A stretch of 64,000 nucleotides of DNA from Solibacillus sp040274725 (GCA_040274725.1 JBEMAQ010000010.1:1-64000), one strand, 5' to 3'; shown: positions 8,032 to 16,577, counted from the stretch's first letter. Program-made: numbers and translations. The notes: generated by a model from the letters alone, not told the origin.

Positions 8032-8571
8032 TTATGCCTTTCGTAATTTCAATAATTTAAACTGATAAGAAATGTATGGCAGGCCCGGGAAAATAAGAAC
8101 TATAAGGGAAATTAAACATAGCACTTGAAAAAGGTTTCCTATACTTTCAGATGCCCATACCGTATTACTAAAGATACTAAGTAACCAAAATATAACGGTA
8201 GAAATGAGGAACGGAAGAGCAGATTTCCCCATTTGCTTCTTTTCTCTTTCATATTTTTCAACAATAGTTGATCTGTCTGTATAGATTGGCTTGGTTCCTG
8301 TAGAGGCACTAAATATATGAATTTCATTTCCTACAGAACACACATGTGACCATCCAGCAGCTTCAAAGAGAGCAAAATACTCATCATCTACTTCCTTTTG
8401 ATAATCCAATGAATACTCAATGTCCTTAGACTCCCCTTTTCTAAGCTTGTATCCTAGCCCTGCAAACTTTTCTAAAATCCATCCTTCTTTTGCATATTCG
8501 GCAAGCTTTTTCATTTCTTTCTCTTCAAAAAAAGCTAAACCACCGCTAGGAATATATTTAACTTGTTTCAT
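8032..8571 (-). CDS. DUF2812 membrane protein
   Basis: 179 residues. The DUF2812 signature covers residues 1-100 (EGWILEKFAGLGYKLRKGE, IEYSLDYQKEVDDEYFALFE, AAGWSHVCSVGNEIHIFSA, GTKPIYTDRST), followed by two membrane segments near 117-135 and 143-168. Its ATG overlaps the PadR stop by four bases (ATGA), so the two are translationally coupled. DUF2812 proteins are typically encoded with a PadR repressor; the molecular function is not known. Confidence 0.88.
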   Translation of the reverse strand: MKQVKYIPSGGLAFFEEKEMKKLAEYAKEGWILEKFAGLGYKLRKGESKDIEYSLDYQKEVDDEYFALFEAAGWSHVCSVGNEIHIFSASTGTKPIYTDRSTIVEKYEREKKQMGKSALPFLISTVIFWLLSIFSNTVWASESIGNLFQVLCLISLIVLIFPGLPYISYQFKLLKLRKA

Positions 8572-8909
8572 GTTAACTGCTCCCCTCTTTTTTTAAATAT
8601 TTCTTCTGCATGCGATATCATTTCTCGTCTTCGCTTTACTTCTTCTTTCAAAAGTGCAATGCCCTTTTCTGTTGCAATATAGTTTTTTCTTTTCGGATCA
8701 TGGTCATCAAACAGTTGAATTAATTCGGCAGATAACAGTTTTTTGATTGTTGTATACATAGAAGCAGGCCCTATCGAAAATCGCTGATTGGTCATTTCTT
8801 CAATAGTCTGCATAATGAGATACCCATGCTTTGCATCGACTAAAGACAATAAAATATAGTAAGCGGTGTCCGTCAGTTCACCCATTTCTAATGAGACATT
8901 TCTCCCCAT
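8568..8909 (-). CDS. PadR-family transcriptional regulator
   Basis: 113 residues, a compact PadR winged-helix protein: LTDTAYYILLSLVDAKHGYL, recognition region GPASMYTTIKKLLSAELIQL and wing KRKNYIATEKGIALL, then a dimerisation helix (EEVKRRREMISHAEEIFKKR). AAGGAGGG precedes the ATG. It heads the operon with DUF2812; two palindromic sites upstream suggest autorepression. Confidence 0.92.
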   Translation of the reverse strand: MGRNVSLEMGELTDTAYYILLSLVDAKHGYLIMQTIEEMTNQRFSIGPASMYTTIKKLLSAELIQLFDDHDPKRKNYIATEKGIALLKEEVKRRREMISHAEEIFKKRGEQLT

Positions 8910-8922
8910 GCTATTCCCTCCT

Positions 8923-8973
8923 TATATCATTAAACGATATATCATTAAATATAATATATCGTTTAATGATATA
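8923..8973. promoter_or_regulatory. Double palindromic operator upstream of padR
   Basis: Two 19-base dyads, TATATCATTAAACGATATA (8923-8941) and TATATCGTTTAATGATATA (8955-8973), each with TATATC/GATATA arms. The second is the exact inverse of the first, centres 32 bases apart (about three helical turns). Located 14-64 bases before the padR start, overlapping the likely promoter. Confidence 0.75.
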
Positions 8974-9153
8974 TAAGTCAATTAAAAATCAAATAATTCT
9001 TAATTTACCGAAAAATTTCTTAGTTGAGATAGTGTAGAAGAAATTCTTTAATATCTTGTACAACAATCTGGTCCGATTGTTGAATAATGAAAATGCACTC
9101 AAAGGGTCGTTTGGGCATGTTGTATCGCGAACAGTAGTGCTTACAAACAGCCG

Positions 9154-9276
9154 CGTATCGCCTATTTACTCGATGCATTTAGTTTTGAGGGACAACGCTT
9201 AAAATTTGATACAGCATTTGAAAGCAAAGAAGAACAAGTGATTTATGCGATTTGTGAGTACGTGAAAAAATATTAA
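9154..9276 (+). pseudogene. C-terminal fragment of an unidentified gene
   Basis: The frame reads RIAYLLDAFSFEGQRLKFDT and then AFESKEEQVIYAICEYVKKY to a TAA at 9274-9276. It has no start and its upstream border (GTTTGGGCA ... TTACAAACAGCC at 9109-9152) resembles the flank of hairpin repeats C and D, so the gene was probably cut at a repeat. Bases 9072-9104 (GGTCCGATTGTTGAATAATG then AAAATGCACTCAAAG) recur at 14375-14408. The rest of 8981-9478 shows no gene. Confidence 0.4.
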
Positions 9277-9284
9277 TACACAAC

Positions 9285-9382
9285 CAAAGCCCCCTATTCA
9301 ATTGAATAGGGGGCTTTGATTCCCTAACTTTTGTTTGGTAACCTTATTTCGCTTATCGTTGTAAATCCGCAGAAATCTGACG
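9285..9382. repeat. Hairpin repeat copy F with tail, perfect 34-bp palindrome
   Basis: CAAAGCCCCCTATTCAA and its exact complement (9285-9318), then TTCCCTAACTTTTGTTTGGT and CTTATCGTTGTAAATCCGC to TCTGACG at 9382. The longest clean copy; the tail matches copy D across about 60 bases. Confidence 0.9.
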
Positions 9383-9478
9383 GAATCCCTTGTAGCACTA
9401 TCAGTAAGTACCCAACTTCTTTTACCATACATAAGATAATTTTATAAAAAATAAATGAACGTGAAGGGATTGAGAAAA

Positions 9479-10279
9479 ATGTACAATGGGCCTTATACGT
9501 ATCAATATCCTCATTATGCAAATTTACCAACGCATACTTATAGAAATCCGACTGGTTATTGGGCTGTTCCTAATGAGTTGGCATTTGGTTCTGATGGGTA
9601 TTTTTATGGTGATTGCAGAAATGTATTAAAAGATTTTGGGGCAAACCCATTTGTGATAAATATCAATGAGGCTACCAAACAAAATAATACGTATCGTACA
9701 GCACTATGGACAGGAAATCATTTACAACTCACATTAATGAGTCTAAATCCAGGGGAAGATATCGGTTTGGAAATGCACCCTAATGTGGATCAATTCTTAC
9801 GAGTTGAGCAAGGACAAGGAATTACACAAATGGGAAAAAGTAAAGATAATTTAAATTCCCAATGGCAAGTCTTTGATGACTCAGCTATTTTCGTCCCCGC
9901 TGGAACGTGGCATAATCTTACAAATATAGGGAATATCCCGTTGAAACTATACTCCATATATGCTCCGCCAAACCATCCATATGGTACGGTTCATAACACT
10001 AAAGCAGATGCAATGGCTATGGAAGAAGCTTTGGGTAACGGGAACACAGTATTTTTCGGAAAGACTCCAGATGAATGGATAAAACATACGGAGTTTTTGG
10101 TAAAAGAAGGTTTAGAGGATATTAAGAGAGGAATTAATATGACACACATTCTTCAAGAGTTTATTCTAATGGGAGTTCTTGTTGGAAAGGGATATTCTCC
10201 TGAGCAAGCATATGAAACAGTAGAAGAATGGGAACGTACAGGGGAATCAAAACTTCTTCAGCAAAGCAAAAATATGTAG
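9479..10279 (+). CDS. Cupin-domain protein
   Basis: 266 residues. Aromatic N-terminus (MYNGPYTYQYPHYANLPTH), then a cupin barrel at about 85-170: motif 1 GEDIGLEMHPNVDQFLRVEQ (one metal histidine where HxH is usual, plus downstream E) and motif 2 FVPAGTWHNLTN. The C-terminal 80 residues are helical and charged. The Y-rich N-terminus and lone position near a manganese catalase recall spore-coat proteins, but this is inference. The ATG at 9479 follows AAGGGA; an ATG eight codons earlier has no ribosome site. Confidence 0.82.
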   Translation: MYNGPYTYQYPHYANLPTHTYRNPTGYWAVPNELAFGSDGYFYGDCRNVLKDFGANPFVININEATKQNNTYRTALWTGNHLQLTLMSLNPGEDIGLEMHPNVDQFLRVEQGQGITQMGKSKDNLNSQWQVFDDSAIFVPAGTWHNLTNIGNIPLKLYSIYAPPNHPYGTVHNTKADAMAMEEALGNGNTVFFGKTPDEWIKHTEFLVKEGLEDIKRGINMTHILQEFILMGVLVGKGYSPEQAYETVEEWERTGESKLLQQSKNM

Positions 10280-10304
10280 AGGAACCATGCTCATAAGTAC
10301 TCAA

Positions 10305-10336
10305 AATCCCCCCCATTCAATTGAATAGGGGGGATT
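10305..10336. repeat. Hairpin repeat copy G
   Basis: AATCCCCCCCCATTCAA / TTGAATAGGGGGGATT with one A-C mismatch, followed by GATTACCTAACTTTTATTTG. Positioned after the cupin gene and directly downstream of the minus-strand lipoprotein gene. Confidence 0.82.
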
Positions 10337-10423
10337 GATTACCTAACTTTTATTTGAGAATATTTTTTGTATGTATGTTGTATAACATTATAAAACTTGA
10401 AACGAATAAATATTACAATCTAT

Positions 10424-10900
10424 TTATTCATTTTTGGCATATGTTTTTCTTATTAAATCAAAAAATATTTCTGAGTCTTCAAATGGGTCGTCTACAAAAC
10501 ATTCTTCTCGGTCATTAAAATGAAGAACAGTATAGATATGTTTTACACCATCCACAGTAATTCTACCTGTAAAATGTGATGGCATTTCATCTTCGTTTGT
10601 TATCAATTCTCTATCGCTATTGTAAAAATTAAATGTCGCAAAACCTGGTTTTTCTCTCGACTTCCATCCAAAATCAATAGGTGAACTTGTTGGAAGGATG
10701 TTTTGTTCGTCGAAATCGTAATTAACAATACGATTTTCGATTGTTAATGCGGGTGCTTCTTTTACATCGTAAAAGATAAATGCACATGCTGTTTCGTTCG
10801 CCGAGAAGTAAAATTTGAATTCCTTTGCTATTTCATCTCTATCTTTATCGCTGCAACCAAATAAAGAAAGTACAACGACTGCAAGAATAATTTTTTTTAT
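10424..10900 (-). CDS. Lipoprotein, about 158 aa, with non-standard start codon
   Basis: The frame is open well upstream of the first conventional start and encodes a clear lipoprotein signal: KKIILAVVVLSLFGCSDKDR (lipobox LFGC). The mature part contains FKFYFSANETACAFIFYDV and ends DLIRKTYAKNE. GGGGGAGGG stands 8 bases before an ATA codon at 10900 that precedes AAA AAA ATT; no ATG, GTG or TTG fits. Either ATA is used or an ATG has mutated. The ATA overlaps the stop of the upstream small lipoprotein gene (ATAA), like the common ATGA coupling. Family not recognised. Confidence 0.6.
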   Translation of the reverse strand: MKKIILAVVVLSLFGCSDKDRDEIAKEFKFYFSANETACAFIFYDVKEAPALTIENRIVNYDFDEQNILPTSSPIDFGWKSREKPGFATFNFYNSDRELITNEDEMPSHFTGRITVDGVKHIYTVLHFNDREECFVDDPFEDSEIFFDLIRKTYAKNE

Positions 10901-11055
10901 AAAATTTCCCTCCCCCGCATTTCCATATATACTTTCTCTAATTCACTTACTGTTTCTACTGGCTCTTTTATTATCTCTTTCTGATTTTCATTATTACATC
11001 CAATAAAGATGAAGCTTAATGAAAAGATAGAGATTACTAAAAATAATTTTTTCAT
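10897..11055 (-). CDS. Small lipoprotein, 52 aa
   Basis: MKKLFLVISIFSLSFIFIGC is a complete lipoprotein signal with lipobox FIGC, followed by 32 charged residues (NNENQKEIIKEPVETVSELE ... GREIL). GAGGTG lies 6 bases before the ATG. It overlaps the next lipoprotein gene by four bases. It may be a genuine short lipoprotein or the shortened form of a longer one. Confidence 0.55.
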   Translation of the reverse strand: MKKLFLVISIFSLSFIFIGCNNENQKEIIKEPVETVSELEKVYMEMRGREIL

Positions 11056-11178
11056 TTCTCACCTCAACTCAATTTTACCATAAATATCCTTTTGTTCTTT
11101 TTATGTTATTAGGGATCACTTCAGTTTGGGGACATTTTTTATGGATTTTCAAAGAGATAAAGCAATTTTGGGGAATTG

Positions 11179-12039
11179 TTAAAAGTTCCTTGTTAACAGA
11201 TTGAATTCTTTTAGTAATAGCTCTTTTGTATCTTCATCTTTATAGATGGTAAGTAATTGTTCTATTTTTTCTAATTCAACTTCGTAAGGACGTTGCAAGT
11301 AAAAAAGACAAATTGCTTTTCTTTCAAAAAGAATGGCCGCAATTTTAGGCCGCATTTTATGTAAAAATTTAAGCTCAGTTTCTTCAAGTAAAGTTAGGCA
11401 CTCTTCAAACAGACGCATTTCAATATAGTGAAATGAAAGATCGATTCGAAAATAAGCATGTAAATACGATACATCATAAGGGAAATCGGTATATTTTTCG
11501 AGTCGTCGCTCCGCTGTTTTTGTCATTTCAATTGCTACTTCAAGTGGGAAAAGAAAGAGGATGGCATTTAACAATTCAAAATCATTCATATACCAATCAT
11601 CTAAGATTTGCAAATTTCGCCAGATAGGGGCTACCATTTGACGAGCTTTTTCTAAGTTATTTTCCTGTTGCAGTATTATAAATGCCTCATAGATAACCTG
11701 TAAAAAGTGAATATATTGATCTTCAGGATTATTAAATAAGTAGTCTTTTACTGCTTTTAACATCTGTTGTAAATGGTCAGTATTTGCTATTTCTAGGGAA
11801 GTAAACGTTTTAATCAATGTTTCTCTTTCACTTAACTGATAGCCATTTAAAATATAAGAGAACTCTTGTAAATTGATATTCATTTTTATAATAAGTGGGA
11901 TAAATTGGTCCAAATTTATTGAGAGCTGTGATTTTTCAATTTTACTATAAGCACCTTGGGTCATAATATTTTCAGCTATGTTCGCCTGCGTGAGCTGTCG
12001 GCTTTTTCTGATTCCTTGAAGTGTAGTTCCAATGTTCAT
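11179..12039 (-). CDS. Rgg/GadR/MutR-family transcriptional regulator
   Basis: 286 residues: an XRE-type helix-turn-helix at about 5-60 (IGTTLQGIRKSRQLTQANIA, YSKIEKSQLSINLDQF) and a helical repeat domain typical of Rgg regulators (WYMNDFELLNAILFLFPLEV, MTKTAERRLEKY). Rgg proteins usually sense short peptides and regulate neighbouring genes. The ATG at 12039 is preceded by GAGG; a TTG three codons earlier overlaps that site. It is divergent from the YidC-like gene with about 100 bases between, so the shared intergenic region probably holds its operator. No obvious peptide gene was found there. Confidence 0.85.
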   Translation of the reverse strand: MNIGTTLQGIRKSRQLTQANIAENIMTQGAYSKIEKSQLSINLDQFIPLIIKMNINLQEFSYILNGYQLSERETLIKTFTSLEIANTDHLQQMLKAVKDYLFNNPEDQYIHFLQVIYEAFIILQQENNLEKARQMVAPIWRNLQILDDWYMNDFELLNAILFLFPLEVAIEMTKTAERRLEKYTDFPYDVSYLHAYFRIDLSFHYIEMRLFEECLTLLEETELKFLHKMRPKIAAILFERKAICLFYLQRPYEVELEKIEQLLTIYKDEDTKELLLKEFNLLTRNF

Positions 12040-12143
12040 TTTCCTCAACTCCCAATATTCTATATGGAATAAATTGCTTTAATTTTATTGAACGACTTTA
12101 TACTAAAAATGTAAAGGGAATTCAATAGAAACAAGGTGAGCAC

Positions 12144-12902
12144 ATGAAGAAGTATATTTTATTGTTAGGTAGCGTTTTAATATTAGCGGGATGTTCAGAA
12201 TTCAATCAGCCCATATCAAGCGAACATGAAGGTATTTGGAATGAAATAATCGTTTGGCCTATTGTAAGTGTTATTCAGCTTTTAGCTGAGTTTACAGGTA
12301 GTTATGCGGGGGGAATTATACTCGTTACCGTCTTGGTGAGAATTTGTATATTGCCGTTAACATTAAAACAAATTAAAAGTTCGCGAGCTATGCAGACATT
12401 GCAGCCTCAATTACAGGCACTGCAAAAGAAATATTCATCAAAGGATGCAGAGACGCAGCAGCAATATCAACAGGAAATGATGAAGTTAATGCAAAGTACA
12501 GGTGTTAATCCAGTAGCTGGGTGTTTACCGGTACTCATTCAAATGCCGATATTAATTGGACTTTATCATGCAATTAGTCGAATGAATGTCACCCCCATGT
12601 ATGAGTTAGGTTCAATTTTTACTGTTTCTTTAGCAACCTCAAGTATCATTTTTGCGATAATAGCAGGTGTGATGCAATATCTCGTATTAAAAACAGGACC
12701 AGCATTAAATACAAATCCTCAAATGACTATCATGCAATATATATTACCAGTGATGATTATGATATTTGGTTTTATGGCTCCAACAGCTATTACGTTGTAT
12801 TGGATCGTCAGCAGTTTTATTTCAATCCTACAGAATATTTATCTATACAAAATTCTTTATCGTAAAGATGAAGGTATACCTTTAATAAATGAAAATAAGT
12901 AA
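12144..12902 (+). CDS. YidC/Oxa1/SpoIIIJ-family membrane insertase paralogue
   Basis: 252 residues, normal for Gram-positive YidC. Lipoprotein signal MKKYILLLGSVLILAGCSEF, then five membrane segments; the conserved hydrophilic-groove arginine is seen in VTVLVRICILPLTLKQIKSS, and the cytoplasmic loop in LQPQLQALQKKYSSKDAETQ. It inserts membrane proteins, alone or with Sec. It is not in the rnpA-spoIIIJ-jag setting of the housekeeping copy, so it is probably a second or third copy, here opposite an Rgg regulator. AAGGTGAG precedes the ATG. Confidence 0.9.
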   Translation: MKKYILLLGSVLILAGCSEFNQPISSEHEGIWNEIIVWPIVSVIQLLAEFTGSYAGGIILVTVLVRICILPLTLKQIKSSRAMQTLQPQLQALQKKYSSKDAETQQQYQQEMMKLMQSTGVNPVAGCLPVLIQMPILIGLYHAISRMNVTPMYELGSIFTVSLATSSIIFAIIAGVMQYLVLKTGPALNTNPQMTIMQYILPVMIMIFGFMAPTAITLYWIVSSFISILQNIYLYKILYRKDEGIPLINENK

Positions 12903-12914
12903 CGTAAGCCATTT

Positions 12915-12954
12915 GGAAATTGCCTCTTAGAAAGTATTCTAAAGGGCAATTTCC
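12915..12954 (+). terminator. Hairpin after the yidC-like gene
   Basis: GGAAATTGCC/GGCAATTTCC with further inner pairing (TTAGAA/TTCTAA), 12 bases after the stop. The T run is weak. Confidence 0.6.
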
Positions 12955-12998
12955 TATGTTCTGTAATAGTAAAGGTTACTCTCGTTTAGTACCCTTTA

Positions 12999-13092
12999 AT
13001 TGAGATTCTATTTAGATGTTACAGCCATTCAGAACAAGTGGATCGAACAGTCCTCTTTAAAATTCTTTTTCGTAGCGTCTCAAAGCGTTATT
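12999..13092. repeat. Long direct repeat, copy 1
   Basis: The first 66 bases (starting ATTGAGATTCTATTTAGATG) are identical to 17344-17409; similarity continues with a few changes to about 13092. It runs on into AAGTTTATTCTGTATGCTTT, matching 4469-4490, so it connects to the dispersed family. No gene is seen in 12955-13356. Confidence 0.85.
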
Positions 13093-13356
13093 TAAGTTTA
13101 TTCTGTATGCTTTATAAACCATTAATGTAAAGTGATTTTGAATTTAATAAAAAAACACTTCTTAAACAATCGTTCCCAATTGCTGAAAAAGGATTATTCC
13201 ATATTGAACTGTTATAGTCTGTTTTATTTTCTTAAACATAAAAAATTTGATTCTCAAATTTAAATCAGCTTCTTCTTTTACTAAAGTCCTAAGTTCAACG
13301 ATAAATAGAAAACTTAACATTTTTATACTGGCTATTGAACCTTATCCCTCTTGTTT

Positions 13357-14265
13357 TTAAAAGGCTTTAATTACTGACCAACCGTTATACTTTCCTTTAT
13401 ATTTTTTTGAATAGAACGCCATAAGTTCGGTTTGATAGTTTACAAGTGCTAGAGCCTCCAATTTGGTTGCACTAAGAATAATAGAGTTATTATGTTTCTG
13501 CTCAAAATCAATTTCAAAACCTGTTTGTGTCATCTCACTTAAACATTCTTCAGCATATTCTTTCGGAATTTCGAGTTTATGTGTGATGTAACACGTATTA
13601 TCATAAAATAGATTAATGCCTGTTTCCTTCACCTTTTTTTCGTTTAATTCAAGTCTTTCTCCCATTTCTTTTGATGTTTCATAAACATTGAATAAACCTT
13701 GTTCAAATATACGATCGATTTGTATGCGATTATAGTCTAGTATCCAATTTCTAAAATTACTATACAAAGTTAGTAATTTTTCTTTATCAAAACTATAAAC
13801 ATTACATCCTCGATCATCATACATATGAAATAATGATTCTTTTGTCAAATTCAATAAATATAAAGATCCATTAACCATAGGCTTCCTCGCAAAATCTTGA
13901 TTACTTATGGATTGAATAAGGTAGCGTAAACGAATATCATCTTTTTTTACGTTTAAACTGTATTGTTTTATTTCTATCTCTTCATCAAATTCATCTGGAA
14001 TAGTTTTACACTTCAAGCCGTAAATCACCTTTTTATTATGTATAAATCTCATTATTCTAGGTAAATCAACTTTTTTATCATCAATATGCTGTCTAATACT
14101 ATTAACAATTAAAATCTCATCATTTTTATCAAATAAAGCATTGAAAATAGTTATTGCACGGTGATTTATTTCTTCAAAATATGCCTTATCCTTTAATTGA
14201 ATAAGTCCCAATTCAAAACGAATCCAATAGTTTGAGCTCTTCTTTAATCGTTCTAATAATTCCAT
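13357..14265 (-). CDS. DUF3885-like protein, 302 aa
   Basis: The region NYWIRFELGLIQLKDKAYF ... INHRAITIFNALFDKNDEIL resembles DUF3885, a domain of unknown function found in Bacillales. The last 60 residues (TQTGFEIDFEQKHNNSI ... KYKGKYNGWSVIKAF) recall the end of RraB-like regulators with their Y-D/N-G-W motif; this second match is tentative. Cytoplasmic, no signal. An orphan gene within the accessory region; an immunity role is possible but unproven. Confidence 0.65.
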   Translation of the reverse strand: MELLERLKKSSNYWIRFELGLIQLKDKAYFEEINHRAITIFNALFDKNDEILIVNSIRQHIDDKKVDLPRIMRFIHNKKVIYGLKCKTIPDEFDEEIEIKQYSLNVKKDDIRLRYLIQSISNQDFARKPMVNGSLYLLNLTKESLFHMYDDRGCNVYSFDKEKLLTLYSNFRNWILDYNRIQIDRIFEQGLFNVYETSKEMGERLELNEKKVKETGINLFYDNTCYITHKLEIPKEYAEECLSEMTQTGFEIDFEQKHNNSIILSATKLEALALVNYQTELMAFYSKKYKGKYNGWSVIKAF

Positions 14266-14494
14266 TTTTATCCTCTCTAGTAAAAGCTGCGTTATTTTTA
14301 GTCCATTTCTTTATAACTCCGACTTAATTTTAACATAAATATCCAATTGTATTATTGTATTTTATTCTATTAAATGGTCCGACTGTTGAGGAAATGAAAA
14401 TGCACCCTAAGCGAACTAACCGTGTCTAACTTTTAGGGGTCACTTCATAGCTGGGAACGTTATTCTTATTAGATATGTATAATTTATTAGCCTT

Positions 14495-14689
14495 CTATTT
14501 AAATTTTTTATAGTTATCAATATAGAATGCAACATAACCGCAGTTCGGACAAACAGACGCTTTTGGTTTTTCAGAAACTTTGTTAAATAGTCCCTTACTC
14601 TTTTTAAATATTTTTATACCGTACATAACGCCTTCAACATTAACACCACAATCTTTAATCATTTCAATTTGACATTGGTTGCATTTCAA
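14495..14689 (-). CDS. Small zinc-ribbon protein, 64 aa
   Basis: Two CxxC knuckles, KCNQCQIE near the N-terminus and VCPNCGYV near the C-terminus, spaced as in zinc ribbons. The TTG at 14689 is chosen because AAAGGTGG lies 8 bases upstream; a GTG four codons earlier lies inside that site. No partner gene. Bases 14402-14493 and 14720-14790 on each side carry pieces of the dispersed repeat family (CTGGGAACGTTATT, TTTGATTTGGGAACATTTTT). Confidence 0.65.
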   Translation of the reverse strand: MKCNQCQIEMIKDCGVNVEGVMYGIKIFKKSKGLFNKVSEKPKASVCPNCGYVAFYIDNYKKFK

Positions 14690-14927
14690 CTTGAAAACCA
14701 CCTTTAATTTTTTTAATTGTCTTAGTTTACATGTATAGTGATCAATCTTTGATTTGGGAACATTTTTTAGGTTTGCTTTGTATATGATATTAATCTAGTT
14801 GAAATAAAATTGCATTAATTGGTAAGGGATTTCAAGATAAAATTTTTGATTCATCGATAAGTCCTATATTAAACATAGATTCCACCACAATTTTTTTAAA
14901 GTAAAGTTATAGCAGAGTATTTAGAAA

Positions 14928-14957
14928 AGCATGCACTAGAAATCCTCTAATGCATGC
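14928..14957 (-). terminator. Terminator of the sigma/anti-sigma operon
   Basis: GCATGCA/TGCATGC arms with inner TTAGAGG/TCTAG pairing, followed on the minus strand by TTTTCTAAAT, seven bases past the anti-sigma stop. Confidence 0.65.
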
Positions 14958-14963
14958 ATGCTA

Positions 14964-16577
14964 TTATTGTTGAAATAATGGTACCCGCCACTCTTGTTCT
15001 AATTCGATTACTTCTGTTTCTGCAATTAAATGTAATGTCATTACTTCAGGTATATCTTGTAAATCATAAGAAATGAGGTTTACTTCCCGTTTAAAACGTC
15101 TTTGTTTGTCCGTTTCATCTAAAGTAGCACCGCCACTATTAAACGTAAAGTAATTTTTCCCTTCTTCATTTTCAAGCGCCCAAATTGCTAAGTTTGGCGC
15201 CTTTTGTTCTGCGTAACCTGACATGAATACCTCGACAGTCACTTGACGAGCAATTGGAATCCATGATTTTTGGAGCGAGTAATCGATATTGCGCTCAACT
15301 GTATCAATTGTTAGTTCATAGCCTTCATAGTTAAATGTATAGGGAAGCTCATCAGGCTTAAACGTTACTGAAAAATCAGATGTCTTGGTTTTATAAACTG
15401 TATCTAATACAAAATAGAGTTTCTTATCGGTTTGTTCTGGTACAAACGAATCAGTCATCTTTAGCAGGCCCATTTCTTCCATATCGCCTTCCCACTTTCC
15501 AGAGCCACCTATCATATTTTCTGTTACAGTGTGACCCCGATTTTCTTTTCCATAAATATTGTGATAACCAAGTACATCCCCCTCTTCATTTTCAATCCGA
15601 TAACCAATGGATGGATGATAGGGAAAGAAGGTCGTCACTATTTCCTCGTTAAATTGCTCTTTTTTCTTATCAATCGCTTGCTGTAATTCCTGTTTTGCTT
15701 CGTCTGTATATTGCATGCTATAGGAAATATCAGTTGTCGATGTTGCATAACTTATTTCATCTAGATTTACTTGGATTCCCTCTTTTTCAATGGATTGATT
15801 GATTTTTACGACTTGTTGATTAGCATAGGCCGCTGTCAAATCAACAGGAATCTCAATTAACCAGTTTCCACTTCTATGAGCAATCTCTGTTGCTTCAATT
15901 CGAATGGTTCCTTCTGTTATATTCTCAACACCCACTAATGAAAATTCAAAAATCCCATAATCATCGGTGTTACCCCAGCCTTTGCTTCTAAGTTCTACTT
16001 CCTTATTATCTTGATCGAGCAAAGTTATCTTATTTTGCTCTTTATCCTCATTTAAATAAGGATCTAATTTCTTGCCCTTACTATTCGTCACACTATAGGA
16101 AAGTACGAGTCGAGAAGTATCTGCAATTAAGTGCTCCACATGCAGCGTAATCCCAGCATCTGTTACAGCGATATCCACAGGAGTGGCGATATCTGTATCC
16201 ATGGCAATATTTAAGCCTTCATCAACGTGATTACTGGAGAAAATGCTACCGACTAGTTCAGCGAAACTCGGATTCACTGACATGAGTATCCCTCCAGCTA
16301 ATAGCACGCTTGCTGCCGTACCTAGGCCCCATTTCCAAGTGTGCTTCCTTTTAGGTTTGTATGGTTGAACTTGTGCCACAATGTTCTGAGCAAAATCATC
16401 TGGTAATACAGGAATCTTTAAAGTTTCTTCTAAAGAGGCTTTTTCACTTTTCAATACCTCAAGTTGTTGCACACAACATGGACAGGAATGAATATGCCGT
16501 TCAATTTGTTTAGTTTCTACATCATCTAAAAACCCATCAACATAAGCGAATAATTCATCCTCATTCGGACAGATCAT
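14964..16577 (-). CDS. Anti-sigma factor with zinc finger and DUF4179-type extracellular domain
   Basis: 537 residues. Cytoplasmic zf-HC2 anti-sigma domain at the N-terminus with H-x3-C-x2-C in HIHSCPCC (about 28-35), a membrane segment at about 84-103 (GLGTAASVLLAGGILM), then a large extracellular part of the DUF4179/DUF5643 kind (SIEKEGIQVNLDEISYATST, GYELTIDTVERNID). It should hold the co-encoded ECF sigma factor inactive until an envelope signal arrives. It overlaps the sigma gene by 17 bases. Confidence 0.9.
   Translation of the reverse strand: MICPNEDELFAYVDGFLDDVETKQIERHIHSCPCCVQQLEVLKSEKASLEETLKIPVLPDDFAQNIVAQVQPYKPKRKHTWKWGLGTAASVLLAGGILMSVNPSFAELVGSIFSSNHVDEGLNIAMDTDIATPVDIAVTDAGITLHVEHLIADTSRLVLSYSVTNSKGKKLDPYLNEDKEQNKITLLDQDNKEVELRSKGWGNTDDYGIFEFSLVGVENITEGTIRIEATEIAHRSGNWLIEIPVDLTAAYANQQVVKINQSIEKEGIQVNLDEISYATSTTDISYSMQYTDEAKQELQQAIDKKKEQFNEEIVTTFFPYHPSIGYRIENEEGDVLGYHNIYGKENRGHTVTENMIGGSGKWEGDMEEMGLLKMTDSFVPEQTDKKLYFVLDTVYKTKTSDFSVTFKPDELPYTFNYEGYELTIDTVERNIDYSLQKSWIPIARQVTVEVFMSGYAEQKAPNLAIWALENEEGKNYFTFNSGGATLDETDKQRRFKREVNLISYDLQDIPEVMTLHLIAETEVIELEQEWRVPLFQQ

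Noticed and set aside
5010..10336. CRISPR array
   Set aside because: The repeats are irregularly spaced, separated by genes, and no cas genes are present.
12040..12143. Short peptide gene between rgg and yidC
   Set aside because: Only AT-rich very short frames without ribosome sites.
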